A stretch of DNA of 64,000 nucleotides from JAAUUJ01 sp964392245 (GCA_964392245.1 CAYMOX010000007.1:1-64000), one strand, 5' to 3'. Positions 32,564 through 42,172 are shown, counted from the first letter of the stretch. Numbers and translations are program-made. The notes: generated by a model from the sequence alone, not told the origin.

Positions 32564-33088
32564 ATGAAGGTATTGGATGAGCAGGGAAAACTCTTGGGAT
32601 GGATCAGTATTCTGGATGCAGGGTTCGTGTTGGTGCTGATCGTTGCCGTGATCACTCTGGTGCTGGGTGCTCCTCAGCAGGTGGGTGGAGTGGTGCAGTT
32701 GGAGAACGTTCCCATTCAGCCTGTAGAGGTGGATTTGCTGGTGCGGGGAGTCAACAGCCGTGACCTTTCCCCTATTCAAACAGGAAATATCGCCAGTGTG
32801 ATCATTCGCAATCAACCCTATGGCCGCGTTGAAATTACCGAGATTGAAACCGTCCCCGTGCCTGTCCCCTTGGTGCTGGCGGATGGGGAAATTGATCTGG
32901 CGGATGCTGAGGATCCCTATCGCCTGGATCTGCTCCTGACCCTGGCGGGTGATGCCCAGGTTGCTAAGGATGGCGTGGTCCTGGGGAATAGTAAGGTTAA
33001 AATTGGCACACCTCTAGAGCTGGAAACCCCCGATGCCACCCTGGGGGGTACGGTGGTGGATGTGCGGTTTTCTCCTCAAGCCCCCTGA
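32564..33088 (+). CDS. DUF4330 family membrane-anchored protein
   Basis: This 174-residue protein of the DUF4330 family is found mainly in cyanobacteria. One transmembrane helix is near the N-terminus (SILDAGFVLVLIVAVITLVL, about residues 14-33). It is followed by a beta-rich periplasmic or lumenal domain with VEVDLLVRGVNSRDLSP and a terminal KVKIGTPLELETP block. Function is unknown. It ends seven bases before the likely selO start, so the two may be co-translated; it is 67 bases after txlA. Confidence 0.85.
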   Translation: MKVLDEQGKLLGWISILDAGFVLVLIVAVITLVLGAPQQVGGVVQLENVPIQPVEVDLLVRGVNSRDLSPIQTGNIASVIIRNQPYGRVEITEIETVPVPVPLVLADGEIDLADAEDPYRLDLLLTLAGDAQVAKDGVVLGNSKVKIGTPLELETPDATLGGTVVDVRFSPQAP

Positions 33089-33095
33089 GTTTGTT

Positions 33096-34538
33096 GTGGA
33101 TCGATCTAATCCATTGCTGTCGCTGCCAACCGAGCCTGCCCTGGCCCAACTGGGACCGGACTACTACGATGAGGTGAAAGCGGCCTCTTTTCCACAGCAT
33201 CTGCTTCGCTTTCGCAATGACGCGCTTCTCCCTTTACTAAACCTTGATTCCCAGGCTGTTGAGGATCAGGATTTTATCGAAACCTTTGGACAGTTCAAGG
33301 GTCCCTACCGCTTTCTGGCCCTGCGTTACCATGGCTACCAATTTGGCGAATACAATCCCTTTCTCGGGGATGGGCGCGGCTTTCTCCACAGTCAGGTGCG
33401 GGGCAGCGATGGTGAGCTCTATGATCTGGGGACCAAAGGCTCGGGCACTACACCCTATTCTCGGGGTGGCGATGGTCGGCTCACCCTCAAAGGTGGGATC
33501 CGTGAGGTGCTGGCGGGGGAGGCTCTGTATGCCATGGGAGTGCGCACTTCCCGCTGTCTGAGTCTGGTGGAAACCGGGGAGTCCCTCTGGCGCGGGGATG
33601 AACCCTCTCCCACCCGTTCCTCGGTGATGGTGCGGCTCAGTCGTTCCCATATTCGCTTTGGCACCTTTGAGCGGTTGCTTTACCTGAAACGCCCTGATCT
33701 GATGCGCAAGCTGCTGGATCACGTGATTGATCACTACTATTCGGATTTAGCAGGGCAGGATCAGCAGTACTCTCGCTTCTTTGCAACCCTGGTCGAGCGG
33801 ACGGCAGAGCTGGCAGCTCAGTGGATGTCGGTCGGTTTCTGTCACGGGGTCCTTAACACCGACAACATGTCCATCACGGGGGAAAGTTTCGACTATGGTC
33901 CCTATGCGTTTATCCGCACCTACGATCCCAAATTCACCGCTGCCTATTTTGATCACTGGGGCTACTATCGGTTCGGCAATCAGCCGGAGATTTGTCGTCT
34001 CAATCTGGAACGGTTACAGGACGCCTTGGAGCTGATCACCAGTCGCGCTGAGCTAGAAGCTGGACTCAGTAAGTTTAGTGATCATTACCGCCGTTACTAC
34101 ATGCAACGGATGCTGTGGAAGCTAGGGCTGGATGCCGCAGTGGTTCCTCACCCCACCGAGATCTTGAATATCACGCTGCAATTTCTGAGTACCAGTCAGA
34201 TGAGCTATCACGGATTCTTTACCCGCCTGACCCGTTTGTTTTCCTCCAACTGGCGCTTGGGGGATAGCAGTGATATTTTCAAGGGTGCTTTTGTCTTGCG
34301 CAATGCTGAGGAGCGGACTTTGCTGAAACGCTGGTGTGACTGCTATCACGAGGTGTTGCAGCAGTTGCCTTTGGATGAACTTCACCGTGTTCCACTGCGG
34401 CTGCGTCAGTATAATCTGCCCACCATTCTCCTGAAACCAGAAATTGAAGCGGTCTGGGATCCGATTGCCAACGAAGATGACTGGGTTCCGTTCTACCGAC
34501 TGCTGGAGCGCTTACCCCTGGGTGCGGATCAGGCCTGA
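33096..34538 (+). CDS. selO: Protein adenylyltransferase SelO (YdiU/UPF0061 family)
   Basis: SelO is a pseudokinase-fold enzyme that transfers AMP to Ser, Thr or Tyr of target proteins, linked to redox stress responses. The 480-residue length is typical. Recognisable blocks are RFRNDALLPLL, LRYHGYQFGEYNPFLGDGRG, DLGTKGSGTTPYSRGGDGRL (with nucleotide-binding Lys and Arg), KGGIREVLAGEALYAMGV, and the metal-binding HGVLNTDNMSITG and FDYGPYAF. The chosen start is GTG 33096 (MDRSNPLLSL), which follows the DUF4330 stop; ATG codons at 33033 or 33060 would overlap that gene with unmatched residues. The C-terminal selenocysteine of some homologues is absent, as is usual in bacteria. Confidence 0.92.
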   Translation: MDRSNPLLSLPTEPALAQLGPDYYDEVKAASFPQHLLRFRNDALLPLLNLDSQAVEDQDFIETFGQFKGPYRFLALRYHGYQFGEYNPFLGDGRGFLHSQVRGSDGELYDLGTKGSGTTPYSRGGDGRLTLKGGIREVLAGEALYAMGVRTSRCLSLVETGESLWRGDEPSPTRSSVMVRLSRSHIRFGTFERLLYLKRPDLMRKLLDHVIDHYYSDLAGQDQQYSRFFATLVERTAELAAQWMSVGFCHGVLNTDNMSITGESFDYGPYAFIRTYDPKFTAAYFDHWGYYRFGNQPEICRLNLERLQDALELITSRAELEAGLSKFSDHYRRYYMQRMLWKLGLDAAVVPHPTEILNITLQFLSTSQMSYHGFFTRLTRLFSSNWRLGDSSDIFKGAFVLRNAEERTLLKRWCDCYHEVLQQLPLDELHRVPLRLRQYNLPTILLKPEIEAVWDPIANEDDWVPFYRLLERLPLGADQA

Positions 34539-34738
34539 AACCGGAATTGTCGGGAACTGGCTGGGCGGGATCTCTGGATCAGTGTTAGTCTGGGGGAAGA
34601 CTCGGGTCCGTGCGGACCAGACGCCTAAACCGTGTCAGGATCAGACGATAGCAGCACCACAGGATGCTCTGATCAGGCGCGTCTACCCGGGTCGCCCCTC
34701 CCGATTCACAGCCCTTGATCCACCCCGAAATTTCATCA

Positions 34739-35167
34739 ATGGAAGTGGGAAAGAATTTAGCAGAGTTTGCACAGAAAGCCTTTTACTTTGGCATGGGGCT
34801 GGCCAATATGGCTGCCGATAAAGCCGCCGCCGTGGCGAACCAGGCCCCCACTCAGCTGGCAGAACTGCGCAAACAGGCTCAGCATCTGGTGAATGAGCTG
34901 GTGGAGCGGGGGGCCATGAACGCCGATGAAGCCCGCGCCTTCATGGATACGGTTGTGAATAAAAAAGCCAGTTCTAAAGAGGAGGGAACTGCAACCTCTG
35001 GACCTCGGCCCATTCGGATTGACGACATTGATGACGAGACAGCAGCCTCGGGATCCGAGAGCTCGACCGCCTTAGATCTGACAGAGGCAGCCCGTTTACG
35101 CCAGCAGATCAGTGAATTGCAAGCAGAGCTGGACCGCCTTAAGGATCACGAAAACAGCGCTTTATAG
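34739..35167 (+). CDS. Phasin-like helical protein
   Basis: This 142-residue protein from ATG 34739 (MEVGKNLAEFAQKAF) has an amphipathic helix rich in Ala (MGLANMAADKAAAVANQAP). A QAQHLVNELVERGAMNADEARAF segment typical of the cyanobacterial phasin-like/PhaI-related small proteins follows. After an acidic linker, a C-terminal coiled coil (LRQQISELQAELDRLKD) ends it. Possible roles are coating of polyhydroxyalkanoate granules or a generic membrane/stress protein; no PHA genes are in the window. The 200 bases between selO and this gene show nothing I can identify. Confidence 0.7.
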   Translation: MEVGKNLAEFAQKAFYFGMGLANMAADKAAAVANQAPTQLAELRKQAQHLVNELVERGAMNADEARAFMDTVVNKKASSKEEGTATSGPRPIRIDDIDDETAASGSESSTALDLTEAARLRQQISELQAELDRLKDHENSAL

Positions 35168-35270
35168 GGTGACGGCACCCCCCATGTAACGGTTAGGTAC
35201 ATCTCATGTGGAGGATGACCGTGATCTGGTAGGGTTGTGAAGTGTCAGGATTATCCCGAGGATTCCCGCT

Positions 35271-35456
35271 ATGTCCATCCTGTTGCAGCTGTCTTTGCTG
35301 GTGCTGGTGCTCTACAGTTTGATCATGGTCATTGCTGTGCCGGTCCTCTACAGTTCCTCCACTGACTGGTCACGGTCCAAAAATTTACTGTTGGTTGGTT
35401 CTTTCCTCTGGGTGGGCTTGGTGGCCCTGGTGGGTGGATTGAGCTTTCTGGCCTGA
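35271..35456 (+). CDS. psbZ: Photosystem II subunit PsbZ (Ycf9)
   Basis: This 61-residue protein has two transmembrane helices (LLQLSLLVLVLYSLIMVIAV and LLLVGSFLWVGLVALVGGLSFLA) joined by the conserved YSSSTDWSRSKN loop. It sits at the edge of the photosystem II core beside CP43 and helps stabilise it and its antenna contacts. It is 46 bases upstream of ribH. The psbZ-ribH pairing occurs in many cyanobacteria and suggests co-transcription. Confidence 0.96.
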   Translation: MSILLQLSLLVLVLYSLIMVIAVPVLYSSSTDWSRSKNLLLVGSFLWVGLVALVGGLSFLA

Positions 35457-35502
35457 GGGTGATTAGACTAAGCTTGAACAGTTGGTCTAAAGACTGAGGC
35501 CT

Positions 35503-36111
35503 ATGGCAGTTTTTGAAGGTAGCTTTGTTCATGCTTCCCAGTTTCGCTTTGCCCTGGTGATCGGGCGGTTTAATGACCTGATCACGGGTAAGCTGCTGCA
35601 GGGGTGTCAGGATGGTCTGAAGCGGCATGGGGTGGACGTGCGCCCGGAAGGGACGCAGGTGGATTATTACTGGGTGCCGGGCAGTTTTGAGATCCCTCTG
35701 GTGGCCCATCAACTGGCCCAACGTCAGGCCTATGATGCCATTATCTGCCTGGGGGCCGTGATCCGCGGCCAGACCCCCCATTTTGATTACGTGGCCGCTG
35801 AGGTGGCGAAGGGAATCGCTGCTGCTGGCTTCCAGAATGGCGTACCCGTGATCTTTGGGGTTCTCACGGCGGATACGATGCAACAGGCCCTGGAGCGAGC
35901 TGGGGTGAAAAGTAACAAAGGCTGGGAGTATGCCATGAATGCAATTGAAATGGCCAGCCTCATGCCCCAGGTTCGGGCTCAACAGGCCTATTCCGTCAGC
36001 AATGGTCGTTCCTTCCCCACCCCCAGAGAATCACTCTCGCTGCACTCAGGGGAGGGACAGGCAGAGGCGTTTTCTGCCGACTCAACCCCGTCTCGATCCG
36101 ACGCTGGATAA
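35503..36111 (+). CDS. ribH: 6,7-dimethyl-8-ribityllumazine synthase
   Basis: RibH condenses ribitylaminouracil with dihydroxybutanone phosphate in riboflavin synthesis. The core (about 160 residues) is clear: FALVIGRFNDLITGKLLQG, VDYYWVPGSFEIPLVA, CLGAVIRGQTPHFDYVA (catalytic His region) and FGVLTADTMQQALERAG. The C-terminus is about 40 residues longer than usual, polar and probably disordered (FPTPRESLSLHSGEG). The 3' end overlaps the convergent mnmH gene by 30 bases, so the tail may be recently acquired read-through. Confidence 0.94.
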   Translation: MAVFEGSFVHASQFRFALVIGRFNDLITGKLLQGCQDGLKRHGVDVRPEGTQVDYYWVPGSFEIPLVAHQLAQRQAYDAIICLGAVIRGQTPHFDYVAAEVAKGIAAAGFQNGVPVIFGVLTADTMQQALERAGVKSNKGWEYAMNAIEMASLMPQVRAQQAYSVSNGRSFPTPRESLSLHSGEGQAEAFSADSTPSRSDAG

Positions 36112-37197
36112 GGGCTCCCGCTCCGTGACTGGCCATCTGGGCTGGATCCCGCCATGTCGCTCCTGCAATTGTTGGGCCAGCTGGTGCAGACTCTCTGGGG
36201 AAAGATCAGAGAGCACCAGGGTTGCCAGTCGATGGGGGTAGGTGCGCTGGATCGCGTGGCGATAGGCAGGATCATAGTGACGTTCCAGCAGATCCTGGAC
36301 CAAGTCTTCCCAGGCCTGGGCTTCGATCCAGTCGTGCCATTGCCTGACTCTGGCCTGCCCCTGCTGGGGTTGAAGCAGCATCAGTTTCTCTTTCAGCACT
36401 TGGGGATGGGCTATCAGGTGGGGATAGCTGCGGATCAGCCAGTGCACCCGTTCCCTGAGAGGGGCCTCGATCTGAATGCAGGGGCTTGCTTTCATGGCCT
36501 GCCAGAGGGGGGCGGGCAGGTGCAGGCGACCGATCGTCGAGCTTTCCGATTCCACCCAGATAGGATGCTCCGGCTGAAACGACTGCAGTTGCTGCACAAT
36601 TAAGGACTCAAACCGCTTCTGGGAAGGTTGCGCCTGCTGCCATTCCTGCCCCAGTAGCGATCCGCGATGTCGGGCCAGCCCCTCCAGATCCAGCACCTGC
36701 GCCCCCAACTGGGCTAGATCCTGCAGCACCTGAGTTTTGCCCACACCCGTAGGTCCAGCAAGCAGGTGATAGTGGAATTGGGCAGGCAGGAGATGCAGTT
36801 GCTCGCGGATCCAGCTGCGATAGGCCTTGTAGCCCCCCTGCAGAACAGTGACTCGCCACCCCACCTGGGCCAGAACCAGCGCCAGACTGTGGGATCGCTG
36901 GCCCCCCCGCCAGCAGTACACCAGAGGTCGGTAGTCCCGATCGCGCTCAATAAAATGACTCTCCAGATGCGCTGCGATATTGCGGGCCACCAGGGCGGCT
37001 CCCCGTTGCCGGGCCCGAAACGGATCCTGCTTGTAGGCGGTGCCGATCTCCGCTCGCTCCTGATCCGATAACACGGGTAGATTAATGGCTCCAGGCCAGT
37101 GATCCTCAGCATACTCACTGGGGGAGCGCACATCGACAATCTCGCTGTAGTCTTCAAACCAGGGGGAGGCTGTATACACAGGACCAGAGGGCACCAT
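36082..37197 (-). CDS. mnmH: tRNA 2-selenouridine/geranyl-2-thiouridine synthase MnmH
   Basis: MnmH (SelU/YbbB) geranylates and selenates 2-thiouridine at the wobble position of tRNAs for Lys, Glu and Gln. The 371-residue protein has an N-terminal rhodanese domain (about residues 15-140) with catalytic Cys in VYCWRGGQRSHSLAL (about 94) and a P-loop domain with Walker A GPTGVGKTQ (about 149-157). The pathway needs selenophosphate synthase, which is not in this window. It converges on ribH with a 30-base overlap and is divergent from the serine hydrolase gene at 37224, leaving only 26 bases for both promoters. Confidence 0.93.
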   Translation of the reverse strand: MVPSGPVYTASPWFEDYSEIVDVRSPSEYAEDHWPGAINLPVLSDQERAEIGTAYKQDPFRARQRGAALVARNIAAHLESHFIERDRDYRPLVYCWRGGQRSHSLALVLAQVGWRVTVLQGGYKAYRSWIREQLHLLPAQFHYHLLAGPTGVGKTQVLQDLAQLGAQVLDLEGLARHRGSLLGQEWQQAQPSQKRFESLIVQQLQSFQPEHPIWVESESSTIGRLHLPAPLWQAMKASPCIQIEAPLRERVHWLIRSYPHLIAHPQVLKEKLMLLQPQQGQARVRQWHDWIEAQAWEDLVQDLLERHYDPAYRHAIQRTYPHRLATLVLSDLSPESLHQLAQQLQERHGGIQPRWPVTEREPLSSVGSRRG

Positions 37198-37223
37198 TGC
37201 CGCAATCCACAGGTAAAGGAGTC

Positions 37224-38372
37224 ATGGTAAACACGCTAACAAACCCATCTCCCGATCTGGAGGCCCTGGATCTCTGGATGCAGGATGCCTTTCCCCAGGT
37301 GGCCCCAGCAGTGCAGGTGGAGGTGCGCTGGCAGGGTAGGGTGATCTGGTCGCAGGGGTATGGTCAACCGGAGCCGGAGAATCCTTTGCCCACCCAGATT
37401 CATACCTGCTTTGATGTGGCCTCCCTCACCAAAATGATCACCACCCTGGCCTGTTTGCGGCTGGTGGCAGCGGGAAGGCTGCAGCTGGATCAATCCCTGG
37501 CTACTCTTTTGCCAGACTTTAAGGGTCTGCGCCCCCTCGCCGCCTATGAAGATCCCCTGCAACCGGGAGAGTGGATCCGGATCACTCCCGAGGATGGCAC
37601 TGTGGAGGCAGAGACGGTCACCGTGCGCCAGATCCTCACCCACACCTCAGGATTACCCGCCTGGCGGCCTCTCTATCAGCAACCCAGCCGAGATGCAGCT
37701 CTGCAGATGGCCCTCACCACTCCATTTGCCGCCAGACCCGGAGACAGGATCCTCTACAGTGATGTGGGCTTTATTCTGCTGGGGCTCGCGCTGGAAACCC
37801 TGACTCAGCAGCCTCTGGACATTCTGATCCAAACTCAAGTTCTGACCCCTTGGGGCCTAAGTTCAACCCAGTATGGATCCCGCCTGTCCTGCCAGCAGGT
37901 GGCTGCCACTGAGATCTGTGCCTGGCGACAACGGCGTTTGCGAGGGGAAGTCCACGACGAGAATGCTGCCCGTCTCGGGGGAGTCGCGGGACATGCAGGC
38001 CTTTTTTCCACGGCCCACGACATGGCCCAGCTGGGAGAATCTTTGCGGCAGGGATCGCCTGATCTGTTGCTAGCGCCACTCCTGCAGCTGATGACCACTG
38101 AGCAAAAGGTGCAGGGAACCCACCGCCGTAGTTTGGGGCTCGCCTTGCGTTCCGCTGATCCAGAAGCCAGCAGCTATCCGCTCAGTTCCTGTGCCTACGG
38201 TCACACTGGCTTCACAGGTACCTCCCTCTGGATCGATCCTCAGCGGGCCCTGGTGGTAGCCTGTTTAACTAACAGCATCTATTTTGGCCGCGAGCGAGAG
38301 GAGATCCTGGGTTTTCGTCAGCAGCTTCACCAGCAGATTGTTAAGCACCTTCCTGCTTCAGGGCACAACTAG
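37224..38372 (+). CDS. Serine hydrolase, class C beta-lactamase-like family
   Basis: This 382-residue protein has the beta-lactamase/D-aminopeptidase/esterase fold: SxxK in FDVASLTKMITTLACLRL (about residue 68), a Tyr motif in DRILYSDVGFILLGLALE (about 177) and HTG in YGHTGFTGTSLWIDP (about 333). LTHTSGLPAW is the usual accessory motif. No signal peptide is visible, so a cytoplasmic esterase or peptidase is likely. The start at ATG 37224 has a very close AAGGAG (two-base spacing); a TTG at 37197 is an alternative. It is divergent from mnmH. Confidence 0.85.
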   Translation: MVNTLTNPSPDLEALDLWMQDAFPQVAPAVQVEVRWQGRVIWSQGYGQPEPENPLPTQIHTCFDVASLTKMITTLACLRLVAAGRLQLDQSLATLLPDFKGLRPLAAYEDPLQPGEWIRITPEDGTVEAETVTVRQILTHTSGLPAWRPLYQQPSRDAALQMALTTPFAARPGDRILYSDVGFILLGLALETLTQQPLDILIQTQVLTPWGLSSTQYGSRLSCQQVAATEICAWRQRRLRGEVHDENAARLGGVAGHAGLFSTAHDMAQLGESLRQGSPDLLLAPLLQLMTTEQKVQGTHRRSLGLALRSADPEASSYPLSSCAYGHTGFTGTSLWIDPQRALVVACLTNSIYFGREREEILGFRQQLHQQIVKHLPASGHN

Positions 38373-38478
38373 ATCAGACCCCAGTCCCTCGACCCCAAGC
38401 CGTTCTAATGTCAGGGCAAAATACTGTTAGATTGGCCTCGGGGCAAGGATGGAGATATCGCATGAGGGTGACGCAATC

Positions 38479-40398
38479 ATGATGCCGGCTCCGGTCCCAT
38501 CCCATATCAGTCAAACCCTGCGCTCGGTCCTGCCTGGGGTGACGATCCGTTTTTCCCAGCGAGAGCGAGATCTGTATGTCCTGTTGGAATACCCCTCCCT
38601 GGCCACCTGTAACCCCACGATTGCCATGCAGCGGATCCAGGATTGTTTTCGTGCTTGCGTTGTGGAGGGGATCGATCAGGTTCGTGTGTTTGGGCGGCTT
38701 CTGGGAGAAAAACAGGTGCGCTGGCAGGATACCTTTCATTTGCCCTCACGAGTCCCCTCAACCGCCTCAACCCAACGCTCGGCTGGAATTCCGCCCCATT
38801 TGCGCCCGAGTGCCCCTGCTCAACCCATGACGGCGGCGGCCCCGTCCCCCTCGGTTTCTTTTGGCCTGCCTCCCCATCTGCAACCTCGTAGCCATCCCGT
38901 CTCTTCACCAGAACCGACAGCCCCTACGCTTCCGCCCACCGTTACACCCCAAGTGGTTCCGGTCCCAGTCGCGACCGTATCTTCTTCCGTTCCGCCTGCT
39001 CCTGTTCTCTCAACTGCCCCCGCTTCCCCGCCTTCACTTCCCCCGCGCCAGAGATTGCTGCAGTTCTGGAACCGCCTCCAGGAGGCTCTTCCTCCCCTGA
39101 ATCGGGCCGATCAGGCGGGTCGTCACTATCGGCGGGTGCTAACCCTGATGCAGGCTGGGGACCTGGATATGGCGGTGGAGGAGTTAAAGTCCGCCCTGAG
39201 TATTAATCCCCAGGCACCTCTGTTTAATCACCAGATGGGGCGGCTGTTGCTGAAGCAGGGAGATCCAATGCGAGCGCTGGATTACCTGCGTAAGGCTCGA
39301 CAACAGGATCCTCACCTGGTCAATATTGATGCGGATCTGGCCCAAACCCTGTTGCAATTTGCTTTGCAGCTGCTGCGCACGGGTCGTACTCAGGAAGCCT
39401 TAACCCAACTCAAGACAGCCATGGCCATGGAGCTGAGTGGCTATCCCACGATCCAGGCGGATATTCAGCATCAGCTGGGTCGCATCTGTATTCGCCAACA
39501 ACGCTGGCCCCAGGCCAGTAAATTTCTGCAGACGGCTCTGGAGTTGAATCCCAATCTGGCGGAAGCCCATGTGGCCAGCGGGTGGGTGCAAAGCTGTCAG
39601 GGCCAGCAGGCGGAGGCCATTGATGCCTACTGGGCCGCTCTGGGTCTGGATGATTCTCTGGCGGAGGCCCACTATCGCATGGGGATTGCCCTGTCGAAAC
39701 AGGGACAACTCAAGGCTGCCGTTGCTGCCTATCGCACCGCTCTGAATCTGGCCCAGGATCCTGAGATGATCCGCACCATCCAGAGCTATTCGGGGATTGC
39801 CTCGGTGCGCGCAGGGGAGATGGAGGCGGCGGAACGGATCTTCCGTCAGGTGCTGCAGGAGGATCCCCACCTGGCGATTGCCCATTATGGTCTGGGCCTG
39901 GTTCTGGCCAGTCGCGGGCAGCACGATACCGCTGTCCAGAGTTATGAACAGGCCCTGGAACTGGATCCCGCCCTCCTGTCGGCCTCAGCGGCGATTGGTC
40001 TCACCTATCTGGCCCGCAAGCAGCAGAGTGCTTCAGGACGGAAATATATTCACTCCCGCCAGGCGGAGGCAGCCATTGCCCGGTTTGAACAGGTCTTGCG
40101 CAAGGATGCCACGGTAGCAGACGCCCACTTTGGCATGGGTGAGGTTTTTCGGATCCGTGGGAACCTGCTGTTTGCCCTGCGCAGTTATCAGGCGGCTGTG
40201 GATGCCGATGGCAGTTTTACCCCGGCCCACTTTCGCATGGGGATCGTCTGCGCCGTTCTGGGACGCAATGAGAAAGCGGTGGAGGAATTGCGCACCACCC
40301 TGCAGCTCAGCCCTCACTATCCCGATGCCGAGAAAGCCCTCAACCGGGTGCTGGCCAAACAAATGGCAGAGATCACCACAGAAGTCCTTCCCTGGTAG
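38479..40398 (+). CDS. TPR-repeat protein with proline-rich linker
   Basis: This 639-residue protein starts at ATG 38479 behind GAGGGTGA; an ATG at 38449 is less well placed. An N-terminal alpha/beta domain of about 90 residues (VLPGVTIRFSQRERDLYVLL) is shared by several cyanobacterial TPR proteins. A proline/serine-rich linker (about 95-210) follows. The rest is at least ten TPR units, for example AVEELKSALSINPQAPLFNH, AIDAYWAALGLDDSLAEAHY and AVQSYEQALELDPALLSAS. TPRs mediate protein contacts; the partner is unknown. No membrane helix or signal is evident. It converges on the TetR gene with five bases between stops. Confidence 0.85.
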   Translation: MMPAPVPSHISQTLRSVLPGVTIRFSQRERDLYVLLEYPSLATCNPTIAMQRIQDCFRACVVEGIDQVRVFGRLLGEKQVRWQDTFHLPSRVPSTASTQRSAGIPPHLRPSAPAQPMTAAAPSPSVSFGLPPHLQPRSHPVSSPEPTAPTLPPTVTPQVVPVPVATVSSSVPPAPVLSTAPASPPSLPPRQRLLQFWNRLQEALPPLNRADQAGRHYRRVLTLMQAGDLDMAVEELKSALSINPQAPLFNHQMGRLLLKQGDPMRALDYLRKARQQDPHLVNIDADLAQTLLQFALQLLRTGRTQEALTQLKTAMAMELSGYPTIQADIQHQLGRICIRQQRWPQASKFLQTALELNPNLAEAHVASGWVQSCQGQQAEAIDAYWAALGLDDSLAEAHYRMGIALSKQGQLKAAVAAYRTALNLAQDPEMIRTIQSYSGIASVRAGEMEAAERIFRQVLQEDPHLAIAHYGLGLVLASRGQHDTAVQSYEQALELDPALLSASAAIGLTYLARKQQSASGRKYIHSRQAEAAIARFEQVLRKDATVADAHFGMGEVFRIRGNLLFALRSYQAAVDADGSFTPAHFRMGIVCAVLGRNEKAVEELRTTLQLSPHYPDAEKALNRVLAKQMAEITTEVLPW

Positions 40399-40403
40399 CC
40401 TTC

Positions 40404-41051
40404 TCAAGCCCGCTCTGAGCTGAGGGCAGGGGTAAGGCTGGAGAGGAGTGCTTGATGAAAGGTGGCCAGGAGCCACTCAAAGCTCTGATCCATGTCCGTG
40501 ACTGTGTCCCGCGCTGGATAGGTTGTCCAGTGGGATCGCTCCAGGCAGACGAATCCATGCACGGTTGCCCAGAGGGACTTGGCCGCATGGGGAATGGTGT
40601 CGGCAGCCAGACCCAGAGGGCGCAAACATTCGGCGTAATATTGCAAACTGTGTTGCAGCAGGGTAGCAAATTCTGGGTGGCTGGGGCTGAAGATCGTGCC
40701 CGCCATCACCCCGTACAGGGAGGGATAGTCATGGGCAAACCGACGATACAGATGGGCCATCTCGTGAACCGTGGTCCAGGAGTGTTCCCGCTCCAACCCG
40801 CAGCCAGTTTCTTCTAAAGGCCCGATCTGATTGACCAGCAACGCCAGCAATCGGCGCCATCCTTCCATCGCCACCGCCTGGCGCAGATCCTCCTGGCTGC
40901 TGACATGGTTGTACAGAGAGGGAGGCTGGATCCCCAGTTCCCGTGCAACACGATTAATTCCCAACCCTGCTTCCCCATCCTTCTGGATACACACCAGGGC
41001 AGCCTCAATCACATCAATCCGGGTCAGGGATGCGCCTTTCCGTCTGGGCAT
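40404..41051 (-). CDS. TetR/AcrR family transcriptional regulator with WHG domain
   Basis: This 215-residue regulator has an N-terminal TetR DNA-binding domain (about residues 8-55) with the recognition part VARELGIQPPSLYNHVSSQEDL. The C-terminal ligand domain is of the WHG type, recognisable by SLWATVHGFVCLERS (about 165-179). Such proteins usually repress a nearby transporter or enzyme. The upstream 248 bases (41052-41299) separate it from folD and should contain its operator, though I could not define a palindrome with confidence. The likely target is unknown. Confidence 0.88.
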   Translation of the reverse strand: MPRRKGASLTRIDVIEAALVCIQKDGEAGLGINRVARELGIQPPSLYNHVSSQEDLRQAVAMEGWRRLLALLVNQIGPLEETGCGLEREHSWTTVHEMAHLYRRFAHDYPSLYGVMAGTIFSPSHPEFATLLQHSLQYYAECLRPLGLAADTIPHAAKSLWATVHGFVCLERSHWTTYPARDTVTDMDQSFEWLLATFHQALLSSLTPALSSERA

Positions 41052-41299
41052 AGAGCATCTTCATCCTTAGCAAGCAAAGGGAGTACAACAAGCGCCGCTG
41101 ATTCAGCAATGCAGTGTATGCAGTCAGATTACCGTCTCAGCCTGTCAGCAGGGAATCAAGAGGGAACATTAGGATGTTTATAGCCCAAACCGATCCACTT
41201 CAGGGATCTCTAGCTGTTTTGCCTTCCCCGGCACCCCCAATGGCTCTGTAGAATTTCGGGAGACTGGGATCGGTCATTCCCCAGGTTAAACTCTTCCCA

Positions 41300-42172
41300 T
41301 CAGGCCAATCCCAGCCGCAGTGCATAACTGTGAACTGTATTGGCCAGCAACATGGTCACTGTCATGGGCCCGACCCCGCCTGGCACAGGGGTAATGGCAC
41401 CCGCAACGGCCTGAACCGATTGAAAATCCACATCTCCCACCAGCTGACCTTGGCCCTCATAGCTAAAGATGCGGTTGATGCCCACATCGATCACGGTGGC
41501 CCCCGGTTTGACCATCTCTGCGCGGACTAACTGGGGTCGTCCCACTGCTGCAATCAGGATATCGGCCTGCCGCGTGATCGCCGCCAGATCGGGGGTCTGG
41601 GAATGGGCCATGGTGACTGTGGCATTAGCCGCCAGCAGCATCAGACTCAGGGGTTTGCCCACCAGCAAACTGCGACCGATCACCACCGCCTGCTGACCCG
41701 CCATGGGGATTTGAGCATCCTCCAGGATCTTGATGACGCCATAGGGTGTACAGCTGCGCAGTCCCGGTTCTCCCCGCACCAGGCGACCCAGATTCATGGG
41801 GTGGAGGCCATCCACATCCTTGTCGGGATCAATGGCCAGCAGCAGTTCACGGCCATCCAGGTGATCGGGAAGCGGCAATTGCACCAGAATGCCATCGACG
41901 CGGTCATCACGGTTGAGACTCAGGATCGTCTCCTGGATCTTGGCAAAACTGACTTCTGCCCCAAAGTGCTGCCCGAAGGAGGCCATGCCCACCCGCTGAC
42001 AGGCTTTTTCTTTGTTGCGCACATAAGCGGCACTCGCGGGGTGATCCCCCACCATGAGTACCGCCAGCCCTGGGGGACGACCCACCTGCTGAGTCCAGGT
42101 CTGCACCTGCTGGGTGAGCTGATCCTGCAGTCGCGTTGCCAGGGCTTTGCCATCCAGAATTCGGGCATTCAT
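41300..42172 (-). CDS. folD: Bifunctional methylenetetrahydrofolate dehydrogenase/cyclohydrolase
   Basis: FolD interconverts 5,10-methylene-, methenyl- and 10-formyl-THF in one-carbon metabolism, using NADP. The 290-residue length is standard from ATG 42172 (MNARILDGKALA); the 21-residue upstream extension is not family-like. Motifs seen are SAAYVRNKEKACQRVGM (catalytic Lys), VDGILVQLPLPDHL, NADP-binding VVIGRSLLVGKPLSLMLL and the PVPGGVGPMTVTMLLANT signature near the C-terminus. Confidence 0.96.
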   Translation of the reverse strand: MNARILDGKALATRLQDQLTQQVQTWTQQVGRPPGLAVLMVGDHPASAAYVRNKEKACQRVGMASFGQHFGAEVSFAKIQETILSLNRDDRVDGILVQLPLPDHLDGRELLLAIDPDKDVDGLHPMNLGRLVRGEPGLRSCTPYGVIKILEDAQIPMAGQQAVVIGRSLLVGKPLSLMLLAANATVTMAHSQTPDLAAITRQADILIAAVGRPQLVRAEMVKPGATVIDVGINRIFSYEGQGQLVGDVDFQSVQAVAGAITPVPGGVGPMTVTMLLANTVHSYALRLGLA

